DNA of 21,702 nucleotides from an uncultured Eubacteriales bacterium (lineage in GTDB: Bacteria > Bacillota > Clostridia > Oscillospirales > Acutalibacteraceae): positions 1 to 21,702 of the forward strand of contig CAKSDA010000016.1 of assembly GCA_934444895.1 (NCBI GenBank), given 5' to 3'. Both the position numbers and the translations under genes were made by a program. The notes beneath the pieces were generated by a model. It ran no database searches. It was not told the origin of the DNA and saw nothing but the letters and a program-made list of their open reading frames with translations. Of the stretch, positions 1 through 4,966 are shown piece after piece. Each line of letters begins with the position of its first letter. Positions within the stretch are counted from its first letter, which is position 1.

Positions 1-339
1 AGTTCACTCAGCATAATAGGTGGATTGCTTTTATCCGAATTTGCAATAACCGCGGGATGGTTTTCGGCTGAATGTATTTTGTATATGTCCTTTGTTGCAA
101 TAGCCGGATTTTCGCAGCCGAGCTTTGAAATGGGGTATGCCCAAAAATTTGTAAGAGTACTTTTACTTGTTTTAACACAAATATTCAGTATTTACGGCTT
201 TGTCGGCGGTATTGTACTGTCTATCATTCAAATGGCATTTACAACCACACTTAACGGGAAAAATTACCTGTATCCCATTATTCCCTTCAACGCAAACTCA
301 TTTTTGAAACTTTTTGTCCGCACCAAAATAAAAGAATAA
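1..339 (+). CDS. Spore germination protein, GerA family (3' end only)
   Basis: The frame is open from base 1 to a TAA at 337-339, so this is the last 112 codons of a longer gene; the in-frame TTG at 25 has no ribosome binding site and is not the start. The peptide is very hydrophobic, with about three membrane segments, and ends in a short basic cytoplasmic tail (KLFVRTKIKE). The segments around AGWFSAECILYMSFVAIA and YGFVGGIV, and the end motif YLYPIIPFN, resemble the membrane domain of GerA/SpoVAF-type germinant receptor A subunits. In that family the protein sits in the spore inner membrane and takes part in sensing germinants. The call rests on recall of the C-terminal motif and topology, because the more diagnostic N-terminal part lies outside the window. 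A different polytopic membrane protein is the alternative. It implies an endospore-forming host. Confidence 0.68.
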   Translation, partial: SSLSIIGGLLLSEFAITAGWFSAECILYMSFVAIAGFSQPSFEMGYAQKFVRVLLLVLTQIFSIYGFVGGIVLSIIQMAFTTTLNGKNYLYPIIPFNANSFLKLFVRTKIKE

Positions 340-361
340 AAAAGTTTTGTGTACAATCTTC

Positions 362-390
362 TTGAATTTGAAACAATAATGTCATATAAT
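362..390 (+). promoter_or_regulatory. Sigma-A-type promoter for the CofE-like gene
   Basis: TTGAAT at 362-367 is followed after exactly 17 bases by a perfect TATAAT at 385-390. Transcription would begin near 397, about 33 bases before the ATG at 430. This placement argues against the longer GTG-started frame at 349, whose first codons would lie over the promoter. No terminator is visible between the upstream gene and this promoter. Confidence 0.6.
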
Positions 391-429
391 AACATTAATG
401 CTTTTAAAAAGTTAAAAAGGAAGATGTAT

Positions 430-1170
430 ATGAACACACCCGATATGAGTAGTCTTCGCCCCAATAAGGGCAAAAAGCTTATTGTTGAAACCGACGACGG
501 CAAATACGCACGCTATCCGGTAAAAACACATGTAGTAAAAAAAGGCGACAACCTGAATGAAATAATGGATAAATATGTTATGCCTTACATTGTGGAAGGC
601 GACGGTATTTTCCTTAGTGAAAAAATGGTTGCAATAAGCCAGGGAAGAGCATGGGATATAGATGAAATCCATCCGTCATGGCTTGCAAAGTTTCTTGTAA
701 AATTCGTTACAAAATCGCCCTACGGAATCGGTCTTGGCAGCCCCTATACCATGGAGCTTGCACTTCGTGATGTAGGCTGGCCCAAAATTTTGCTCGGATG
801 CATATGCGCTGCATTTACAAAGCCTTTCGGAATAAAGGGCGTTTTCTATAATGTAGTAGGGCCCAAAGCAAGGGCTATCGACGGCCCCGGAGAATATGTT
901 ATTCCGCCCTACAATCACTATGCAAAAATGGCTCCGCTTGAGCCGGATAAGGTTTGTAAAGAGCTTGCAGAGCACACCGGGTGCTATGTTGTAATGCTTG
1001 ACGCAAACGATTTGGGGCTCGAAATACTCGGAAAATCAACCGATGAAATAACCCTTAAAAAAGCGCGTCAGATGTTCGGCGACAACCCGCTTGACCAGTC
1101 GGATCAACAGACGCCTATCGCAATAGCAAGAAAAATGCCGGATGACGCTGTGGAGCCGGTGTTTGACTGA
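430..1170 (+). CDS. CofE-like protein (F420-0:gamma-glutamyl ligase family)
   Basis: Encodes 246 residues. The start at 430 is chosen because AAAGGAAG (about 416-423) lies 6 bases upstream and because the promoter sits inside the longer GTG frame (349); ATG 424 is too close to that site. The N-terminal half carries the family pattern: KKGDNLNEIM, then EGDGIFLSEKMVAISQGR, EIHPSWLA and SPYGIGLGSP. A later VVMLDANDLG recalls the metal/GTP-site TDTNGR segment of archaeal CofE, but the rest of that nucleotide-binding loop is not conserved. True CofE adds glutamates to coenzyme F420-0 using GTP. Clostridia of this kind are not known to make F420 and no F420 genes are nearby, so the substrate is unknown; a related amide-bond ligase is an inference. 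It is a single-gene transcription unit with its own promoter and terminator. Family membership is fairly sure, function is not. Confidence 0.72.
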   Translation: MNTPDMSSLRPNKGKKLIVETDDGKYARYPVKTHVVKKGDNLNEIMDKYVMPYIVEGDGIFLSEKMVAISQGRAWDIDEIHPSWLAKFLVKFVTKSPYGIGLGSPYTMELALRDVGWPKILLGCICAAFTKPFGIKGVFYNVVGPKARAIDGPGEYVIPPYNHYAKMAPLEPDKVCKELAEHTGCYVVMLDANDLGLEILGKSTDEITLKKARQMFGDNPLDQSDQQTPIAIARKMPDDAVEPVFD

Positions 1171-1219
1171 TATTAAAATCATTATAATATAAAAAATATA
1201 TTGCAATAAAATTTACTGT

Positions 1220-1278
1220 AAAACCGTTCGCTAAGTCAGGCAATAAGACGAATCTGCCCGTCTTAGCGGAGCGGTTTT
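1220..1278 (+). terminator. Hairpin terminator after the CofE-like gene
   Basis: AAAACCG (1220-1226) plus GCTAAG (1230-1235) pair with CTTAGC (1262-1267) plus CGGTTTT (1272-1278), leaving a small unequal internal bulge. Inside the large loop GGCA (1239-1242) can pair with TGCC (1255-1258). The stem ends in TTTT followed by AAAATT, so it fits a Rho-independent terminator with a short T-run. It separates this gene from the infC promoter 30 bases further on. Confidence 0.6.
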
Positions 1279-1307
1279 AAAATTGCAGACAAAATTTAAA
1301 ACGGATA

Positions 1308-1336
1308 TTGACAAATACATTTTTGTATGATAAAAT
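1308..1336 (+). promoter_or_regulatory. Sigma-A promoter of the infC-rpmI-rplT operon
   Basis: A consensus TTGACA (1308-1313) is followed by 17 bases and TAAAAT (1331-1336), which is preceded by TG one base away (extended -10, TGATAAAAT). Predicted transcript start is near 1343, giving a leader of about 160 nt before the IF3 coding region. This is the best-matching promoter in the window, as expected for a ribosomal protein operon. Confidence 0.8.
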
Positions 1337-1342
1337 AGCAAA

Positions 1343-1481
1343 GACAATAAAGCAGAACAGTCCGAATGTTCTCACCCCCGGGCAATGCCGAAAGGGTTTA
1401 TACTTTGTATATCCTATTTTTAGGAAATATATTCTGTATATAAGCACGGACGGTTTCTGTTCGTGCTTTAATTAATTTTTT
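1343..1481 (+). ncRNA. Structured infC leader, L20-leader type
   Basis: The leader shows a chain of hairpins: AGAACA 1354-1359 with TGTTCT 1367-1372; ACCC 1374-1377 with GGGT 1394-1397; TATAC 1399-1403 with GTATA 1407-1411; TCCTA 1412-1416 with TAGGA 1421-1425; and a final terminator hairpin. In Firmicutes the infC-rpmI-rplT leader is bound by ribosomal protein L20, which promotes premature termination. Position, operon content and the terminal attenuator fit that leader class. I identified it by context and visible pairing, not by a covariance search. Parts of the first hairpin (GAACAG 1355-1360, GTCCG 1360-1364) are complementary to both sides of the terminator, giving a plausible antiterminator. 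Confidence 0.68.
1442..1481 (+). terminator. Attenuator hairpin in the infC leader
   Basis: AAGCACGGAC (1442-1451) pairs with GTTCGTGCTT (1459-1468), ten pairs including one G-U, around the 7-base loop 1452-1458. A T-rich stretch follows and ends in six Ts (1476-1481), just before the Shine-Dalgarno site. Termination here would shut off the whole operon; read-through would express it. Confidence 0.72.
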
Positions 1482-1488
1482 AGGCTTT

Positions 1489-1504
1489 GGAGGTGCTTAA
1501 AATC
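1489..1504 (+). promoter_or_regulatory. RBS deciding an AUC start for infC
   Basis: GGAGGTG at 1489-1495 is a strong Shine-Dalgarno site. Six bases later, in the IF3 frame, comes ATC (1502-1504). The in-frame TTG at 1487 and GTG at 1493 overlap the site itself, and the next TTG at 1517 is too far away and would remove conserved residues. Rare AUU/AUC-type starts are well known for infC, where IF3 represses initiation at its own abnormal start codon. Confidence 0.7.
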
Positions 1505-2020
1505 AGCATAAAAGAGTTGACAATTAACGAGGAAATCAAGGAAAAGGAAGTTCGCGTGATTGACACCGACGGTTCTCAGCTGGGTATTATGAAGATATCC
1601 GACGCTTTAAATGCCGCCTATGACAAGGATTTGGATCTTGTATGCCTTTCGCCGAATGCAAAACCGGTTGTTTGCAAAATCATGGATTACGGCAAATATC
1701 GCTTTGAGCAGGCGAAGAGGGATAAAGAATCAAAGAAAAATCAAAAGGTTGTAGAAATAAAAGAAATCCGTCTGGGACTCAGCATTGATGTGCATGATTT
1801 TGAAACAAAGGGTAATCATGCAAAGAAGTTTCTGAAAAGCGGCAACAAGGTTAAGGTTTCCATTCGTTTTCGCGGTCGTGAGTTGGGGCATCCTGAAATT
1901 GGGCTTGAAACGATGAGCCGTTTTGCCGAATATCTTGCGGATTATTCCGTAGTGGAAAAGCCGGCAAAGCTGGAAGGCCGCAATATGTTGATGTTTTTAG
2001 CGCCTAAGCCGGTAAAATGA
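1502..2020 (+). CDS. infC: Translation initiation factor IF-3
   Basis: Encodes about 172 residues, normal for bacterial IF3. It binds the 30S subunit, keeps it apart from 50S and proofreads start codon and initiator tRNA pairing. The N-domain has INEEIKEKEVRVIDTDGSQLGI and the signature LVCLSPNAKPVVCKIMDYGKYRFEQ. A basic linker (KRDKESKKNQK) follows, then the C-domain with EIRLGLSIDVHDFETK, KVKVSIRFRGRE and the ending GRNMLMFLAPKP. The start is taken as ATC at 1502, six bases after GGAGGTG, which suggests the usual IF3 self-repression through a non-AUG start. It is the first gene of infC-rpmI-rplT, expressed from the promoter at 1308-1336 and controlled by the leader attenuator. Identity is very secure; the start is a reasoned choice. 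Confidence 0.96.
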   Translation: MSIKELTINEEIKEKEVRVIDTDGSQLGIMKISDALNAAYDKDLDLVCLSPNAKPVVCKIMDYGKYRFEQAKRDKESKKNQKVVEIKEIRLGLSIDVHDFETKGNHAKKFLKSGNKVKVSIRFRGRELGHPEIGLETMSRFAEYLADYSVVEKPAKLEGRNMLMFLAPKPVK

Positions 2021-2053
2021 TTTTATTGCCAATATTTTAAGGAGGATATTAAA

Positions 2054-2251
2054 ATGCCCAAGATTAAAACCCACAGTGGGGCCAAAAAACGCTTTAAGCT
2101 TACAAAAACCGGTAAGGTAAAGCGTGCACATGCATACAAATCCCATATTCTTAACAAAAAAACAACAAAACGCAAGAGAAATCTGCGTAAGACCGTAGTT
2201 GCCAACGTAACCAATGTTGCAGCGGTCAAAAAGATGATTCCATATAAATAA
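2054..2251 (+). CDS. rpmI: 50S ribosomal protein L35
   Basis: A 65-residue, strongly basic protein with the family start MPKIKTHSGAKKRFKLTKTGKVKR and the central AYKSHILNKKTTKRKRNLR. It is a structural protein of the large subunit, full length for the family. AAGGAGG (about 2039-2045) lies 8 bases before the ATG. It sits between infC and rplT in the standard order, 33 bases after infC, so it is very likely co-transcribed and subject to the same leader control. Confidence 0.97.
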   Translation: MPKIKTHSGAKKRFKLTKTGKVKRAHAYKSHILNKKTTKRKRNLRKTVVANVTNVAAVKKMIPYK

Positions 2252-2253
2252 TC

Positions 2254-2288
2254 TAAACCTAAAACAACATCTTAAACCCAAAACAACG
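2254..2288 (+). repeat. Imperfect 16-base direct repeat between rpmI and rplT
   Basis: TAAACCTAAAACAACA (2254-2269) and TAAACCCAAAACAACG (2273-2288) match at 14 of 16 positions with a 19-base period. The second copy runs into the rplT ribosome binding site. No function is apparent; a local tandem duplication is the simplest reading. Confidence 0.6.
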
Positions 2289-2301
2289 GAGGTAACAATA
2301 A

Positions 2302-2661
2302 ATGGCAAGAGTAAAAGGCGCAATGATGACGCGCAAGAGAAGAAAAAAAGTTCTTAAGCTTGCTAAGGGATACTTTGGCGCTAAATCGAAACTTTTTAAA
2401 ACAGCTAAAGAAGCTGTTATGAAATCCGGCAATTATGCCTATATCGGACGCAGACAGAAAAAACGCGATTTTCGCAGATTGTGGATTACCCGTATTTCGG
2501 CAGCCGCAAAAATGAATGGTATGAATTATTCAACATTCATGAACGGCTTAAAGAAAGCAGGCATTGAAATGAACCGCAAAATGTTAGCGGAGATTGCCGT
2601 AAATGATTCTAACGGTTTTGCAACCCTTGTAAAGTCTGCAAAATCAGCTTTAGAAAAATAG
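2302..2661 (+). CDS. rplT: 50S ribosomal protein L20
   Basis: A 119-residue basic protein of normal length. It begins MARVKGAMMTRKRRKKVLKLAKGYFGAKS and carries the conserved YAYIGRRQKKRDFRRLWITRI segment, followed by the globular C-domain that contacts rRNA. It binds 23S rRNA early in 50S assembly, and in Firmicutes it also binds the leader of this operon as a repressor. Relative to the B. subtilis type it ends in SALEK and shows no truncation. CGGAGG (2287-2292) lies 9 bases before the ATG. It is the last gene of the operon and is followed at once by a clear terminator. Confidence 0.98.
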   Translation: MARVKGAMMTRKRRKKVLKLAKGYFGAKSKLFKTAKEAVMKSGNYAYIGRRQKKRDFRRLWITRISAAAKMNGMNYSTFMNGLKKAGIEMNRKMLAEIAVNDSNGFATLVKSAKSALEK

Positions 2662-2670
2662 TTTTTTTCA

Positions 2671-2700
2671 CGCCCGGGTTTACTTCTCGGGCGATTTTAA
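2671..2700 (+). terminator. Terminator of infC-rpmI-rplT
   Basis: CGCCCGGG (2671-2678) pairs with CTCGGGCG (2686-2693), eight pairs including one G-U, around the loop TTTACTT. It is followed by ATTTTAATTAT. The stem is GC-rich and lies 10 bases past the rplT stop. Confidence 0.82.
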
Positions 2701-2831
2701 TTATAATAATTATAATATGTATAAGCTTTTAATTGTCAAACCCACCGATCTCGGTTGCAGCTTATGGTCGGATTCAAGGTCTAAATTAATACCAGCCTAT
2801 AATTATAATTTTGCTTTTACAGGTGATAAAA
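2701..2831 (+). other. Spacer with possible RNA structure before trmH
   Basis: This 131-base stretch holds no gene. TAAGCT (2722-2727) can pair with AGCTTA (2759-2764), enclosing ACCG-ATCT-CGGT; further on TGGT (2764-2767) can pair with ACCA (2791-2794). Two TATAAT boxes lie at 2798-2803 and 2804-2809 but no convincing -35 sits 16-18 bases upstream. It resembles no riboswitch I recognise. It may be the leader or promoter region of the following operon. Confidence 0.3.
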
Positions 2832-3611
2832 GTGATAACCTCAAAAGACAATGAGAAAATACGCGCGGCAGCAAAACTTGTAAACTCTTCAAAACAGCGC
2901 CGCAAAAGCGGTAAATTTGTTATGGAAGGGGTACGCCTCTGCAGTGAGGCACTCCGCGAAAATTTATGTATACATGAAATGTATTATACCGCCGACGCGT
3001 TTTCGGCGAACAAAGAATTGGTTGAAAACCTTTCGGCAAAGGCGCAGTTTTGCAGCGAAGTATCAAAACCGGTATTTGCTAAAATGTCAGATACCGAGGC
3101 CCCTCAGGGAATAATGCTTATAGTGTCGGTATCAGGCCTTAATAATTCTTTTGAAGGCTTTAAAAAAGGAAAATACTTAGCTTTTGAAAGGGTTAGCGAT
3201 CCTTCAAATTTGGGAGCGGCAGCTCGTACCGCAGAAGCTTTAGGGCTAAACGGAATAATACTTTCAAATTCTTCGGCCGACCCATATTCGCCTAAATCGC
3301 TGAGGGCTTCTATGGGAGCACTTATAAGACTTCCGGTTTTTTGTACAGACGATTTTTTTGGTGCATTGGAAGAACTTAAAAAACGCGGATTTGAGGTAAG
3401 CGGTACGGTTGTCCATGATAATGCGTACAAGGTAGGAAATATACCCTTTGGTGAAAAAGAGATTGTGGTTATCGGTAATGAGGCAAATGGGCTTAGCGAA
3501 CCTGCAAAACAGCTGTGCACAAGGCTTGTTACAATTCCTATGTCAGGCAGGGCAGAATCGCTCAATGCGGCTGCTGCTGCAACAATTGTAATGTGGGAGA
3601 TGTCTAAATGA
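2832..3611 (+). CDS. RNA 2'-O-methyltransferase, TrmH/SpoU family
   Basis: Encodes about 259 residues. The GTG at 2832 is taken as start because CAGGTG lies 6 bases upstream; the in-frame TTG at 2811 has no such site. The N-terminal part (KIRAAAKLVNSSKQRRKSGKFVMEGVRL) is the RNA-binding substrate domain. The C-terminal SPOUT fold shows its three motifs: DPSNLGAAARTAEALG, VVIGNEANGLS and IPMSGRAESLNAAAAATIVMWE. These form the knotted SAM-binding site and dimer interface that methylate ribose in rRNA or tRNA. The family (RlmB/YsgA-like) is clear, but the exact target nucleotide cannot be told from sequence. Its stop overlaps the dprA start (ATGA), so the two are translationally coupled. An infC-rpmI-rplT to SpoU-methylase order is common in Firmicutes. 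Confidence 0.9.
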   Translation: MITSKDNEKIRAAAKLVNSSKQRRKSGKFVMEGVRLCSEALRENLCIHEMYYTADAFSANKELVENLSAKAQFCSEVSKPVFAKMSDTEAPQGIMLIVSVSGLNNSFEGFKKGKYLAFERVSDPSNLGAAARTAEALGLNGIILSNSSADPYSPKSLRASMGALIRLPVFCTDDFFGALEELKKRGFEVSGTVVHDNAYKVGNIPFGEKEIVVIGNEANGLSEPAKQLCTRLVTIPMSGRAESLNAAAAATIVMWEMSK

Positions 3612-4912
3612 TTAAAATTGACTTTTCCGCAAACAGTGTTTTTAATGCAGTACTTACACAAAAGATTTTGGGAATCGGAAGCTCAAAATTCAATACCCTG
3701 ATTAATACATATGGTCACTATGGAAAAATTTTGCGAGCACTTACGAACGATAGCAAAAGGATACTTTCTCCAAAAGAAACCGAGTGTATGAATAAAATAT
3801 CCTCGGCGCAAATAGATAATATCATAGATCGTTGCAGAAAGAGCAACATAAGAATAATTAAATATACTGACGATGAGTATCCTGAAGGGTTCAGATGTAT
3901 TGAAGAACCACCTGTGGTTATCTATGCCAGAGGACGGAAAATAGATAAGGAAAGTCCGGCAATAGCCGTTGTTGGCGCCAGAAAAGCAACCGAATTCGGT
4001 AAAAAGGCCGCATACTCTTTATCCGCAAGGCTGGCGCTTTCCGGTTTTTCGGTCATAAGCGGAGGTGCTGCGGGAATCGACATCATGTCGCATATGGGCG
4101 CACTTGCGGCCGGCGGAAACACAATAATGATACTCGGTTGCGGAATAGACAGTAATTATCTTTCAAAGTATAAAAATATAAGAGACTCGGTTGAAAAGTT
4201 CGGAACTCTCATATCCGAAATGGAACCCGGGACACATGCTTCAAAATACACATTTCCGATAAGAAATCGACTTATATCTGCTATGGCAGACGGTGTTGCG
4301 GTTATTGAAGCCGGCAAAACAAGCGGCTCACTTATAACTGCCACTTACGCAATGGAACAGGGCAAAGAAATATTTGCTATTCCGGGCAGCATAAATATGC
4401 CGGAATACGAAGGCGGCAATTCTCTTCTACGCGACGGAGCAATACCGCTCATATCCGTGGACGATATAATATTTACATTTTCAGGCCGCTTTTCTCAAAA
4501 GATTAAAACCGATAATGAACTTACAAAAGGTATAATAAACGGTTGCAACAGAGCACTGGAGGTTGAAAGCAGTCCGGTGATTCGTGCAAAGGCAGCAAAA
4601 GAAAACCGCGCCAAAAAAGGCGACAATTCAAATAAATCCGCTAAATCCGGCAAAAAAGAAAACACACCTTGCATCGAAAATGAATCGGAAAACAAAGCGG
4701 AAAATGTAAAGGATAAAGTTTTGCCGGAAGGGTATAAATGCAGTAAAGAGGCTAAGAGTATATATGAAGCTTTTACAAAAGAAATACAAACCGCAGACGA
4801 ATTGTCGGTAAAAAGCGGCGTTTGCGGCGGAAACTTTATTGCGGCAATAACAGAGCTTGAAATACGGGGACTGATTAAAGCGGTTCCCGTTGGAAGATAT
4901 AAAAAATTATAG
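3608..4912 (+). CDS. dprA: DNA processing protein DprA (Smf)
   Basis: Encodes 434 residues, longer than the usual 280-370. DprA binds incoming single-stranded DNA and loads RecA during transformation; in non-competent bacteria its role is less clear. Residues about 1-75 form a helical, SAM-like N-domain. Then comes the Rossmann-like fold with VVGARKATEFGK (about 120), ISGGAAGID (about 150-158), MILGCGID, FPIRNRLISAMAD and AGKTSGSLITA, all standard. Residues about 300-370 are an unusual Lys/Asn/Ser/Glu-rich linker (around NRAKKGDNSNKSAKSGKKEN) that looks disordered. Residues about 371-434 form the winged-helix C-domain, ending GLIKAVPVGRYKKL. It overlaps trmH by 4 bases and precedes topA by 54 bases, the common dprA-topA order. 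Identity is secure; only the linker is unusual. Confidence 0.95.
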   Translation: MIKIDFSANSVFNAVLTQKILGIGSSKFNTLINTYGHYGKILRALTNDSKRILSPKETECMNKISSAQIDNIIDRCRKSNIRIIKYTDDEYPEGFRCIEEPPVVIYARGRKIDKESPAIAVVGARKATEFGKKAAYSLSARLALSGFSVISGGAAGIDIMSHMGALAAGGNTIMILGCGIDSNYLSKYKNIRDSVEKFGTLISEMEPGTHASKYTFPIRNRLISAMADGVAVIEAGKTSGSLITATYAMEQGKEIFAIPGSINMPEYEGGNSLLRDGAIPLISVDDIIFTFSGRFSQKIKTDNELTKGIINGCNRALEVESSPVIRAKAAKENRAKKGDNSNKSAKSGKKENTPCIENESENKAENVKDKVLPEGYKCSKEAKSIYEAFTKEIQTADELSVKSGVCGGNFIAAITELEIRGLIKAVPVGRYKKL

Positions 4913-4966
4913 TACGGCGGCAGTTTAAAGCCGCAAGGAATACCCATATACGAAAGGAAAAAATCC

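Noticed and set aside
349..429. Longer N-terminus for the CofE-like protein from GTG 349
   Set aside because: The promoter at 362-390 overlaps these codons and the good ribosome site belongs to ATG 430.
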